A stretch of DNA of 25,279 bases from JBCBRD01 sp039819885 (GTDB taxonomy: Bacteria; Pseudomonadota; Alphaproteobacteria; Rhizobiales; Hyphomicrobiaceae): contig JBCBRD010000018.1 of assembly GCA_039819885.1 (NCBI GenBank), forward strand, positions 1 through 25,279, given 5' to 3'. Each line of letters opens with the position of its first letter. Positions within the stretch are counted from its first letter, which is position 1. Shown one piece after another: positions 1 through 7,279 of this stretch. Below the pieces are notes generated by a model. The model was not told the origin of the DNA. It saw only the letters and a list, made by a program, of their open reading frames with translations, and did not search any database. The translations under genes and the position numbers were made by a program.

Positions 1-49
1 GCCTGACCTACCTCAACGGCGTGGTGCAGGCCGCAAATACCTAGGCGAG
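1..49. repeat. Inverted copy of an internal PilZ-gene segment (left arm)
   Basis: Bases 1-49 equal the reverse complement of 1808-1856 at 48 of 49 positions. The one difference, base 31, is a silent third-position change (GGC against GGT, glycine) in the reading frame of the PilZ-domain protein. Read on the plus strand, bases 2-49 encode the same 16 residues that start the PilZ domain of the minus-strand gene (its residues 228-243). After base 49 the similarity stops and AOR coding sequence begins. Six bases, GGCGAG at 44-49, fit both partners and look like junction microhomology. The arm probably continues to the left of the window. Confidence 0.9.
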
Positions 50-727
50 AACCTTCTTGCCGTCAGACGTGGCTTTCATGAAGGCCTTGCCGTCTTTAAC
101 TTTTACGCCGTTGGTGCCACGAACCCCGATGGCCTTGACGTTCTTAGAGCCAAGAACCGCACCGACGCCGGAGCGACCCGCAGCACGGTGGAGGTCGTTG
201 ACGATGGCCGAGTATAAGACTTGGTTTTCACCTGCGACCCCGATGCCAGTGATGTGCATGAGTGGATCTTGGTGCTTCTTCTTGATCCACTCATCCATCT
301 CCCAGACGGATTTGCCCCAGATCGGTGCTGCGTCGTGGATCTCGACTTTGTCGTCGAAAATCGTGAGATAAACAGGCTTTGGCGCCTTGCCTTCGAGGAT
401 CACCATGTCCCAGCCGGCGAACTTAAGCTCGGCTCCCCAGTAACCGCCCGAGTTTGAACAGGCGATTGCGCCTGTGAGCGGGCCTTTAGTGATGACTGAG
501 TAGCGACCACCTGTAGACGCACAAGTACCGGTCAATGGACCGGTCGCAAAGATCAATTTGTTGTCTGGTCCGAGGGCATCGACATTTGGGTCGACTTCTT
601 CAACCAAGTATTTCGAGGCCAGACCACGCTGACCGATGTATTTCATTGCCCAATCCATATTGAGCGGTTCTGTCTTGACCGTACCGTTGGTCAGGTCAAT
701 GCGCAGAATTTTCCGAGTCCAGCCCAT
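41..727 (-). CDS. aor: Aldehyde:ferredoxin oxidoreductase, N-terminal fragment (broken)
   Basis: The 228 residues match the N-terminal domain of tungsten-containing aldehyde:ferredoxin oxidoreductases, which oxidise aldehydes to carboxylates and pass electrons to ferredoxin. Visible family features are the opening MGWTRKILRIDLT, the GGRYSVITKGPLTGAI block (about residues 73-88) and the NDLHRAAGRSGVGAVLGSKN block near residue 180. Full-length members have about 600 residues; the cysteines for the [4Fe-4S] cluster and half of the pterin-binding site lie in the missing part. The reading frame ends in a TAG that belongs to the inverted PilZ-gene segment, so the stop is created by the junction. 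The ATG is preceded by GGGAG nine bases upstream. The gene lies 138 bp downstream of a four-cluster ferredoxin gene on the same strand, as in AorA-AorB type systems. The fragment alone cannot be a working enzyme. Confidence 0.9.
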   Translation of the reverse strand: MGWTRKILRIDLTNGTVKTEPLNMDWAMKYIGQRGLASKYLVEEVDPNVDALGPDNKLIFATGPLTGTCASTGGRYSVITKGPLTGAIACSNSGGYWGAELKFAGWDMVILEGKAPKPVYLTIFDDKVEIHDAAPIWGKSVWEMDEWIKKKHQDPLMHITGIGVAGENQVLYSAIVNDLHRAAGRSGVGAVLGSKNVKAIGVRGTNGVKVKDGKAFMKATSDGKKVLA

Positions 728-865
728 AAAAGCGTTCTCCCATTGGTCACGCGCTGATCAGTTTCAAAGTCACAGCTGCGTTTGATCGAGGTGTCCATCA
801 TGTCAAACCCAGATGGACGTTCGCGCAGGAGGCTTTTTAATTCAACCTACCCGCGCGCATTGGTT

Positions 866-1384
866 TTAGTGCCCGGATCCGCCAGCTTCGTTCGCTGCTG
901 GTGGGTTCGGTCCAGTCGACGTTGTTCCTGCGGCCGCTTGAGTGGCCCACATCTTCATTTTGTCGAAGCCGGTCTGTTCCGTGTCTTGATAGGTGATCGC
1001 TGCCGTTGGGCAGGCATCAGAACACGCTGGTTTGCCACCGCAGAGGTCGCACTTGATCACTTTGCCTGATGATGCGTTGTAGTTCACCGTGCCGAATGGG
1101 CAGGCGATGGTGCAGACTTTGCAGCCAACGCACAGGTTCTCGTGAACGATCTTCACACCCAGCTCATCGGTGGTGATGGCATTCACTGGGCACGCTTGTT
1201 GGCACCATGCTTCTGCGCATTGTGTACAAGTGTAGGGTACAAAGCGGGCTTCCGTGTGGAAGTCGAAAACGCGAATACGTGATTTGGCGACGTTGAACTC
1301 GCCCTCGTTCTCGTAAGAACACGCCATTTCGCATTGCTTGCATCCGGTGCATTTACCGGGGTCTATGACCAAAGCCTTGAGCAT
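866..1384 (-). CDS. Four-[4Fe-4S] ferredoxin, probable electron-transfer subunit of AOR
   Basis: This 172-residue protein carries 16 cysteines in four groups: 12/15/18/22, 53/56/61/65, 85/88/91/95 and 112/115/121/125. That is the DmsB/HycB-type arrangement for four [4Fe-4S] clusters. No signal peptide or membrane segment is visible, so it should act in the cytoplasm. It stands directly upstream of the aldehyde oxidoreductase gene, and a subunit of this kind (AorA) wires the catalytic AorB subunit to its electron acceptor in Aromatoleum-type enzymes; that role is inferred from the context. The C-terminal 35 residues after the last cluster are rich in Ala, Gly, Thr and Pro and probably flexible. 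The ATG has a strong ribosome site (AGGAGG) six bases upstream. Confidence 0.9.
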   Translation of the reverse strand: MLKALVIDPGKCTGCKQCEMACSYENEGEFNVAKSRIRVFDFHTEARFVPYTCTQCAEAWCQQACPVNAITTDELGVKIVHENLCVGCKVCTIACPFGTVNYNASSGKVIKCDLCGGKPACSDACPTAAITYQDTEQTGFDKMKMWATQAAAGTTSTGPNPPAANEAGGSGH

Positions 1385-1431
1385 TCGTCCTCCTCGTGAA
1401 CCCGTGAATATATTTTGTTGGTTCGTCTTTT

Positions 1432-1445
1432 TTGATCGACGCCAA
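1432..1445. promoter_or_regulatory. Candidate FNR/FixK-like box upstream of the ferredoxin-AOR operon
   Basis: The 14 bases TTGATCGACGCCAA contain one perfect FNR half site (TTGAT), a four-base spacer and a poorer second half (GCCAA against ATCAA). The site lies about 48 bp upstream of the ferredoxin start codon, inside the 168-bp gap behind the PilZ gene. AOR enzymes are oxygen sensitive, so control by an FNR/CRP-family regulator would make sense. The match is partial and such sites occur by chance. Confidence 0.3.
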
Positions 1446-1552
1446 CTTCGCGTTCACACCCTTTCAGGGCAACCCTACTAAGGACGGATATTGTTATGTG
1501 TGGCCCTTTGTTTTGCAGGAGTTTGTTCGCAAAATTCTCTGATCTGAATGTT

Positions 1553-2536
1553 TCACGATGAGCTTGCGATCAACGGATCGGACCTTTTTAGTTCTTTTAC
1601 CCAGTGAATACCTGCGGAATTGTCGGTGTACCATGCGACTTTGCCTGCAATGGATCTGCCCGCTGGCATGAACACTGTGACAGGCGTCTCAGCTGCTATT
1701 TGTGGGACCCGAATGACGCCCATGCCACCGGTGGAGATGTTTTGGGCGTGTGCTGAGTAAAGGACAGTGCTGCCCGAGGTTGGGTCGCCAACTTCCAAGA
1801 TTACGTCCTCGCCTAGGTATTTGCGACCTGCACCACGCCGTTGAGGTAGGTCAGGCCTTACGATCTGACCCGCCGGATCCATGCAGGGGCTCTTATGGCT
1901 GGCCGCCGCGGTTAAAATTTCGATTAGTATGACCGCTGACTGCGTGTATCTGCGGTGCAGTTCAGCCTTCATCGAAGGCAGGAGCGCGCGTATCGCAGAT
2001 TGGGCATCTTTTGCAGATGCGCGCCATAGTTCCGATACCAACATGCTGTGAAGCGTTAAGGCGCGGTCGAGCCCCATTGCAGTTGCATCGGTCTCGGCGT
2101 CGCGGATCGCCTTTTTGGGTATCGCTAGTTTGCGAAAGAAGCTGTCGATTGTTTCCAACTTTGCTTTGGGCAGATCGGTGCAAGCCTGCCAACGTGCCAT
2201 TGGCATGTAGAGTGGCGGTGTAACTGGCCAATTCCTCGGGATCGCAACGGTTGTCTCATCAACTTTGTTCCTGGCGATATGATTAGCCCAGCTTGCGATC
2301 ATCGCTGTTTGAACGGCGGCCTCTTGAACTTCAGCCGTCAACGCTTCCAGGATTGTGCGCCCTTCATCCAGTGGCTGCCATTCAGTATCAAGTACAACCA
2401 TTTGTTGTCCTTGGATTTTTATCACTGGCTGATGCGATTGGTTTGTTGATCTTTCAAAGCCAAAACCATCTAAGTCGTGCAAATGCGGCGATGAGCCATG
2501 GTGGAGTCGTGAACGAGGAAATGCATAAACGGTCAT
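1553..2536 (-). CDS. PilZ-domain protein with an unrecognised N-terminal region
   Basis: The 327-residue protein ends in a PilZ domain, a cyclic-di-GMP receptor module. The signature residues are present: RxxxR at 234-238 and NxSxxG at 266-271 (NISTGG), followed by a beta-barrel-like stretch to about residue 318. Residues 1-225 match no family I know. They begin with a His-rich segment and are then mostly helical and soluble, with no signal peptide or transmembrane segment. The ATG has GGAG six bases upstream. The gene is divergent from UDP-glucose dehydrogenase across a 338-bp gap and is followed on the same strand by the ferredoxin gene. A segment of its PilZ domain is repeated in inverted form at the window edge. 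A role in c-di-GMP control of surface polysaccharide is plausible from the neighbour but not shown. Confidence 0.85.
   Translation of the reverse strand: MTVYAFPRSRLHHGSSPHLHDLDGFGFERSTNQSHQPVIKIQGQQMVVLDTEWQPLDEGRTILEALTAEVQEAAVQTAMIASWANHIARNKVDETTVAIPRNWPVTPPLYMPMARWQACTDLPKAKLETIDSFFRKLAIPKKAIRDAETDATAMGLDRALTLHSMLVSELWRASAKDAQSAIRALLPSMKAELHRRYTQSAVILIEILTAAASHKSPCMDPAGQIVRPDLPQRRGAGRKYLGEDVILEVGDPTSGSTVLYSAHAQNISTGGMGVIRVPQIAAETPVTVFMPAGRSIAGKVAWYTDNSAGIHWVKELKRSDPLIASSS
1808..1856. repeat. Inverted copy of an internal PilZ-gene segment (right arm)
   Basis: This is the partner of the repeat at 1-49, in opposite orientation about 1.8 kb away. Here it sits inside an intact gene and encodes the start of the PilZ domain, including the RxxxR motif, so this copy is the native context and the one at the window edge is the displaced copy. 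Confidence 0.9.
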
Positions 2537-2874
2537 GTTGTCTCCGTTGAGGTGTTTGGCGGCACAACTGCGGCGAAGTAGGCGCCCTGCTGCACATCTC
2601 CTAGTTGTTTGTCCTTCTCCAAGTTATGGCATGGGAATGTCAGTAAGCAGTAAACCTAAGCGTGTGCATTTTTATAAATACACTCAATGCGTGTTTTGCT
2701 GTTGTCGTTTACGAGATCGGTTGGTCGAGCTTGCGCTCATGAGTGGGGCTGTCTGTATTGTGGAGGCGATAGCTGCGGGGTGTGAGGTCCCACTGGTTTT
2801 GTGCCAGTGCCGATCATTTAGGGGACTCAACGGCTGTTGGCCGTTCAAGGTACTGACTGATTGAGGGAAGATAC
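2537..2874. promoter_or_regulatory. Intergenic region between the PilZ gene and ugd, with leader hairpins
   Basis: This 338-bp stretch must hold divergent promoters for the PilZ gene and ugd; I cannot place their -35/-10 boxes reliably. Near ugd are two short perfect hairpins: 2791-2796 with 2804-2809 (CACTGG/CCAGTG) and 2829-2834 with 2840-2845 (AACGGC/GCCGTT). Bases 2826-2830 (CTCAA) could instead pair with 2861-2865 (TTGAG), which overlaps the ribosome-binding site of ugd, giving two mutually exclusive folds. A 109-codon open frame across the region shows no protein-like features and I do not count it as a gene. Confidence 0.4.
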
Positions 2875-4197
2875 GTGAAAATTTGTATGATCGGCGCTGG
2901 CTATGTCGGCCTTGTTTCGGCGGCTTGCTTTGCTGAGTTCGGATGGACGGTCACCTGCGTTGACAAGGACGAAACACGGCTGAAGCAAATGGCGGCCGGT
3001 GTTTCACCGATCTACGAGCCGGGCCTCGATGATTTGATGGTCCGGAACATGAAAGCCGGGCGATTAAAATTCACCGACGACCTTGGGCCAGCCGCTTCGG
3101 AGGCTAATGTCGTGTTCCTCGCCGTTGGCACGCCGATGCGTCGTGGCGATGGTCATGCAGATCTCTCTTATGTTTACGCGGCGGTTGAGGAGCTCGCTCC
3201 GCATCTGAGTGGTTTTACCGTCGTCACAACGAAGTCGACGGTGCCTGTTGGGACCAGTCGCGAGATTGAGAAGCGTATGCGGGCTGTTCGTCCCGATGGT
3301 GAATTTGCGATTTGCTCTAATCCGGAGTTCTTGCGCGAAGGATCTGCGATCCAAGACTTTACGCATCCAGATCGTGTGTTGGTTGGGCTTGACGATTCCC
3401 GAGCACGAGACGTGATGGAGCGGCTCTATAAGCCGCTTTCGCTACGCAATGCGCCGGTCATGTTTGTATCGCGAGAGTCTGCCGAACTGGCCAAGTATGC
3501 GGCCAACGCATTCTTGGCTTTGAAGATCAGCTTTATCAACGAGGTTGCAGACGTTTGCGAAGCCGTCGGTGCGAATGTGCAGGAAGTGGCGTCCGCGATT
3601 GGGAAGGATCGGCGGATCGGTGACAAGTTTCTCCATCCTGGCCCTGGATACGGTGGGTCCTGTTTTCCGAAAGACGTTTCCGCGATCGTCCGCACAGCCC
3701 GTGAAGCCAAGGCGCCTTTGTCGATCGTTGAGCAGGTCCAAATCGTCAATGACGAACGCAAGATCGCGATGGCTGGACGTGTCAAAGAGCTGGCTGGCGG
3801 CGATGTTGATGGCAAAACCATCGGCGTGCTGGGGGTGACGTTCAAGCCGAACACGGATGATATGCGTGATGCGCCAAGCCTCGTGATTTTGCCGATGCTC
3901 CAGGAGCGTGGTGCAACTGTCCGGGTGTACGATCCGCAAGGTCGGAAGCAGGCTGAACCGCTTCTACCGGATGTGACGTGGTGCGAAGGCGTGATGGATG
4001 CTCTGGACGGCGCTGACATTTTACTGGTGCTGACGGAGTGGAATGAATTCCGCGCATTGGACCTGAAGGCGGCTCGCCAAACAATGGCTGGAAATATCAT
4101 TATCGATATGCGGAACATCTATACGGGTCGGGCCGCTCGCGATGCTGGGTACGTGTACCATAGCATCGGTCGGCCCAACGAAGATGTGGCTGGTTAG
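2875..4197 (+). CDS. ugd: UDP-glucose 6-dehydrogenase
   Basis: It oxidises UDP-glucose to UDP-glucuronate with two NAD+, supplying uronic acid for capsule, exopolysaccharide or lipopolysaccharide. The 440 residues match the usual length. The N-terminal Rossmann motif GAGYVG is at 7-12, the active-site segment with Lys207, Asn211 and Lys217 is in the central helix, and the catalytic Cys263 is in GGSCFPKD. The C-terminal UDP-binding domain contains GVTFKPNTDDMRDAPS. The start is GTG, with GAGGGA about eight bases upstream. It is a cytoplasmic enzyme. No glycosyltransferase genes are adjacent, so it stands alone here. Its stop codon overlaps that of the convergent FAD-dehydrogenase gene. Confidence 0.97.
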   Translation: MKICMIGAGYVGLVSAACFAEFGWTVTCVDKDETRLKQMAAGVSPIYEPGLDDLMVRNMKAGRLKFTDDLGPAASEANVVFLAVGTPMRRGDGHADLSYVYAAVEELAPHLSGFTVVTTKSTVPVGTSREIEKRMRAVRPDGEFAICSNPEFLREGSAIQDFTHPDRVLVGLDDSRARDVMERLYKPLSLRNAPVMFVSRESAELAKYAANAFLALKISFINEVADVCEAVGANVQEVASAIGKDRRIGDKFLHPGPGYGGSCFPKDVSAIVRTAREAKAPLSIVEQVQIVNDERKIAMAGRVKELAGGDVDGKTIGVLGVTFKPNTDDMRDAPSLVILPMLQERGATVRVYDPQGRKQAEPLLPDVTWCEGVMDALDGADILLVLTEWNEFRALDLKAARQTMAGNIIIDMRNIYTGRAARDAGYVYHSIGRPNEDVAG

Positions 4198-5684
4198 AGG
4201 ACCTTGCCTGGGTTCATGATGCCGACGGGATCAAGAGCGTTTTTAATGGCGCGCATGGTGTGAAGTGCGATGGGGTCTTTGTGTTCGACCAGTTCCTCGC
4301 GCTTCATCCGTCCAATGCCGTGCTCGGCTGAGATCGATCCCCCCATCTCAGTGACCAATGCATGGACGGCGGCGTTGACCTCCTCCCAACGGTCGAGGAA
4401 TGCGCTTTTGTCGGCGTTCGCTGGTTGTGAAATGTTGTAGTGGACGTTGCCATCGCCGAAGTGCCCGAATGGAACGGGACGTGCGCCTGGGCACAGCTTT
4501 TCGATCAGTGCATTGCCTCGCGAGATGAATTCCGGGATGGCATGAACCGGCACTGAAATGTCGTGCTTGATGCTGCCACCTTCGAATTTTTGCACTTCTG
4601 ACAAGAGTTCTCTCAGCTGCCAGAAATCTTTCTGCTGGGATTGGGAGGCCGCGATTGCAACGTCATCGGCTAGCCTCTGATCGATCGCATCGGCAAGTAG
4701 GGTTTCGAACGCGCTTGCGGTCTCTGGTGTCTCTTGTGATTGGGTGGCTGGATCTGAGAGGTGGGAAATCTCCAGCAGGACGTACCAGGGGCTTGTCGTC
4801 TCAACTGGTGCGCGGATTTTTTCGACGTGCTTTTCCAGGAACTGGATTGCGCGCGTGGGGAGAAATTCGAAGGCCGTTAGCTGTTGTGCCAAGCTGGTGC
4901 TGGCCGCTTGGTAGAGTTTTGCGATGGCTTCTAGGCTTGGACAGGCAACGAAGGCTGTCTCATGCCAGAGCGGTTTGGGGAATAGTTTGAGCGTCGCTGC
5001 TGTGATGATGCCAAGCGTCCCCTCGGACCCAATAAATAAGTTACTCAGATCATACCCAGTGTTGTCTTTCTTGAGCGGTTTGAGGTTTGTTAAAACACTT
5101 CCATCCGCTAGAACGATTTCAAGGCCAAGCGTTAACTGGCGCGTGTTGCCATAGGCCAGTACTCCAGTGCCGCCGGCGTTGGTCGCGATGTTTCCGCCGA
5201 TCTGGCAGGTGCCTTCAGAGGCGAGTGACAAGGGAAAAAGTCTGTTGGTTTCATCTGCCGTTGCCTGGGCTTGGGCAAGCGTTACGCCGGCTTCGCAGAC
5301 CATATGATCGCCGCCACTGTCGACGTGTCTAATCCGGTTCAATCGGGACAGTGAAATGACAACCTCCTTGCCGGTTTCAAATGGGATTTGCCCACCAACA
5401 AGCCCGGTGTTGCCACCTTGTGGGACCACGGCGATGCGTTCGGTATTTGCGACTTTGAGGATCTGTGAGACTTCATCCGTTGATCCCGGCCGGAGGACAA
5501 GCGATGTGCGGCCGACATACCGATCCCGCCATTCTGTCAGGTAGGGTGCCTGATCAGCGGCTTCGGTTATGGCGTTCGCCTGCCCGACGATTTTCACCAG
5601 TCGGGCAATTGCTTCGGATGAGGGGGCGTTGAGGGGCGGGTGGTCCAACGGAAGTTGTGCTCTTGTCGGGTTTTCTGAAGCCAA
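4194..5684 (-). CDS. FAD-linked dehydrogenase of the GlcD / D-2-hydroxyacid type
   Basis: This 496-residue flavoprotein belongs to the family that includes glycolate oxidase subunit GlcD, D-lactate dehydrogenase and D-2-hydroxyglutarate dehydrogenase. The PCMH-type FAD-binding half shows VVPQGGNTGLVGGQ (about residues 85-98), SEGTCQIGGNIATNAGGTGV and IGSEGTLGIIT. The C-terminal half shows FGHFGDGNVHYN, the metal/substrate motif, and EHGIGRMKREEL near the end. No signal peptide is seen. Its overall form is closest to D-2-hydroxyglutarate/D-lactate dehydrogenases, but the substrate cannot be decided from sequence. The first in-frame start is TTG, 27 bases after an in-frame stop; a GTG at codon 30 is the alternative. 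The stop codon (4194-4196) overlaps that of ugd (4195-4197). No glcE or glcF partner is adjacent. Confidence 0.93.
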   Translation of the reverse strand: MASENPTRAQLPLDHPPLNAPSSEAIARLVKIVGQANAITEAADQAPYLTEWRDRYVGRTSLVLRPGSTDEVSQILKVANTERIAVVPQGGNTGLVGGQIPFETGKEVVISLSRLNRIRHVDSGGDHMVCEAGVTLAQAQATADETNRLFPLSLASEGTCQIGGNIATNAGGTGVLAYGNTRQLTLGLEIVLADGSVLTNLKPLKKDNTGYDLSNLFIGSEGTLGIITAATLKLFPKPLWHETAFVACPSLEAIAKLYQAASTSLAQQLTAFEFLPTRAIQFLEKHVEKIRAPVETTSPWYVLLEISHLSDPATQSQETPETASAFETLLADAIDQRLADDVAIAASQSQQKDFWQLRELLSEVQKFEGGSIKHDISVPVHAIPEFISRGNALIEKLCPGARPVPFGHFGDGNVHYNISQPANADKSAFLDRWEEVNAAVHALVTEMGGSISAEHGIGRMKREELVEHKDPIALHTMRAIKNALDPVGIMNPGKVL

Positions 5685-5791
5685 GCGTTTGCTGCATTTG
5701 CATGAGCTTTACGGCAGGGGATGGCAGAGAGCAATTAACACACCAGTTTCGCGCGTGCCGCTACGGTGGCTCTCGCTCATTAACATATGAG

Positions 5792-5819
5792 AACGGCGCG
5801 GTCAGATGACCGCGCCGTT
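5792..5819 (-). terminator. Strong GC-rich hairpin, probable terminator of the three-repeat protein gene
   Basis: The 12-bp arms 5792-5803 and 5808-5819 are perfectly complementary (AACGGCGCGGTC/GACCGCGCCGTT) around a four-base loop. The hairpin lies about 30 bp behind the stop of the minus-strand secreted-protein gene and upstream of the FAD-dehydrogenase gene. No clear U-tract follows on the minus strand, so termination efficiency is uncertain, or the element may work as an RNA-stabilising hairpin. Confidence 0.6.
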
Positions 5820-5847
5820 GCTCTTTCGGAGGTTGCGTGGCACTTGT

Positions 5848-6972
5848 TTAACGCAAGCCTTCAACTTCGATTTTGCCCGAGCCTTTAAAGCTCAGTTTCG
5901 TCCGGTAGCGGAACTCAATGGTCTTGATGAAGCGGTCACGACCTTTCAGATCGAACGTATTTGATGTTTGATTTTTGCGGATCCACCCATAGACCGGTAC
6001 GTTTTCCTGCGTGCCATTGCCGTAGGTCACGCGCATACCGTACATGCGGATGTCTTGGCGGCGGGCGGTGATGCGGATCGCTTTGAAACGTCCTGCCTGT
6101 TTGCCGATTTGAATCGCATCATAGTCCTTACTGAGTACCGCTGCTTTCGCCGTTCCGATCAGAACCCAGCCTTTCGGTTGTTTGCGCGGCCGCTCAATAC
6201 GATCTCGTTGCAATTTGGTCAGGATGAGCATGCGACCGTTTCCGTAGTCGCGATCGCGCTTGCGGCCCCGGTATATAACGTCGACCGTTTGCACGCGACG
6301 CGCTCTTTCGAGTTTGATTTTGTAGATGGGATCGCCGGGACGTATCAGTGTTTCAGGTCGGTAGCGGTTCCTTGATCCATCACGATAGCGGACGGTTACA
6401 GATGAGACGTACACAGGGCGCGTTTCGGCGACGAGGCCCACAACTCCAATGCGGCCGATGCCGCGCGGGATGGCAATTTCGCGATCATCCGTGCGAGATC
6501 GAACCTGAGTTGCGCCAAGGGCTTCCCAGTTTTTCCGCCAATCAATTCCGGAATTGCCACGGCCCCGACGTGGTGCGCGATCACCGGCAATTTGTAGTAC
6601 GGCCTGGCGATCATCACGGGACTTGCGGGTTTGATGTATGACCGTAACTTCATCGACAAATCGGCCGCGTCGGGTGTCGAAGTCAATGATAACCGGACGA
6701 CTGTTGGTGTTAAAGCGACGATCTACTTTGTATGTTTGGGTTTTGCCGTTTCCGAACCGGACACTCACGCTCTCGAGTGTGATCGCACCTCGTTTCGCAG
6801 CCAGTTCCAGGCCCCAAAAACGTTGACCTACTTTTGGGTTTTCAACCTCATCACGATCTCTGGAAAAGTCTGCGCGGACTGTACCCAGCACCGTCAGGTC
6901 GCGTGCCTGTGCAGGCCCGCTCGTCCAGAGCACGGTTGCTCCGACGATGAGGGCCGCGGCGTTTTTCATCAT
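5848..6972 (-). CDS. Secreted protein with three related repeats (DUF2541/YaaI-like)
   Basis: From the ATG at 6972 the product has 374 residues. It opens with a signal peptide (MMKNAAALIVGATVLWTSG, cleavage after AQA at residue 23). Three copies of a beta-rich unit follow, at about 24-115, 149-239 and 269-374. Each begins with a (W)xxLGT/IGT-like strand, continues with a KAIRI/GLEL-type strand, then VxVxYxNG, and ends with a strand such as VDEVTVIH, VQTVDVIYR or IKTIEFRYR. The pattern recalls the small periplasmic protein YaaI (DUF2541), repeated three times. The linkers are very rich in Arg and Lys. The function is unknown; it is exported and could bind acidic polymers, which is speculation. 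The open frame extends 34 codons upstream, but AGGGAG before the ATG pair at 6967-6972 and the signal peptide decide the start. Confidence 0.75.
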   Translation of the reverse strand: MMKNAAALIVGATVLWTSGPAQARDLTVLGTVRADFSRDRDEVENPKVGQRFWGLELAAKRGAITLESVSVRFGNGKTQTYKVDRRFNTNSRPVIIDFDTRRGRFVDEVTVIHQTRKSRDDRQAVLQIAGDRAPRRGRGNSGIDWRKNWEALGATQVRSRTDDREIAIPRGIGRIGVVGLVAETRPVYVSSVTVRYRDGSRNRYRPETLIRPGDPIYKIKLERARRVQTVDVIYRGRKRDRDYGNGRMLILTKLQRDRIERPRKQPKGWVLIGTAKAAVLSKDYDAIQIGKQAGRFKAIRITARRQDIRMYGMRVTYGNGTQENVPVYGWIRKNQTSNTFDLKGRDRFIKTIEFRYRTKLSFKGSGKIEVEGLR

Positions 6973-7279
6973 TTTTTGTTTTCTCCCTTTGGTAGTGCGA
7001 TCCAGCCGATTGTTGTGTTGGTGGGATCCAGTCTTTCCACGTTCTAAAACACTCTGATGGCGTCTTATGGTCAATTGTTGGGTTTTGAGCCGTTTTTCTG
7101 AAGCTATATTGAGATTTGTCTATGAATGCACGCTGAGTACGTTGTTCAGTTGTTCCGCTGCGTCGTTTGTCAGTTGTAACTGGAGGGGGCCGTCACGAAA
7201 TGGTCAGGGATAGGTTGTGGGGCATGAGCCGCCTCGGCAATTGTCGAAGTGTTGGGTGTGAAGTGCAGAAAGGACTGGC
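6973..7279. other. Divergent intergenic region before xdhC
   Basis: These 307 bp separate the minus-strand secreted-protein gene from xdhC. Besides the candidate minus promoter, they hold the short inverted repeat CAGTT-GT-AACTG at 7171-7182, about 100 bp before xdhC and a possible operator. The octamer TCAGTTGT occurs at this site and again about 25 bp to its left. A small minus-strand open frame here has no protein-like features. Confidence 0.35.
7046..7074 (-). promoter_or_regulatory. Candidate sigma-70-type promoter for the three-repeat protein gene
   Basis: On the minus strand TTGACC (7074-7069) is followed after 17 bases by TGTTTT (7051-7046), roughly 70 bases before the start codon. 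The -35 box is good and the -10 box poor. Confidence 0.28.

Noticed and set aside
1..49. Possible second PilZ gene at the left edge, reading on the plus strand
   Set aside because: The PilZ reading frame continues without homology after base 49 into the antisense of AOR, so only a joined segment is visible, not a gene.
2535..2864. 109-codon plus-strand open frame before ugd
   Set aside because: Rich in Cys, Arg and Leu without domain-like pattern, overlaps the PilZ gene start and fills what must be a divergent promoter region.
3426..4118. 230-codon minus-strand frame opposite ugd
   Set aside because: It is antisense to the strongly conserved ugd coding sequence and has a low-complexity Ser/Thr/Arg composition typical of shadow frames.
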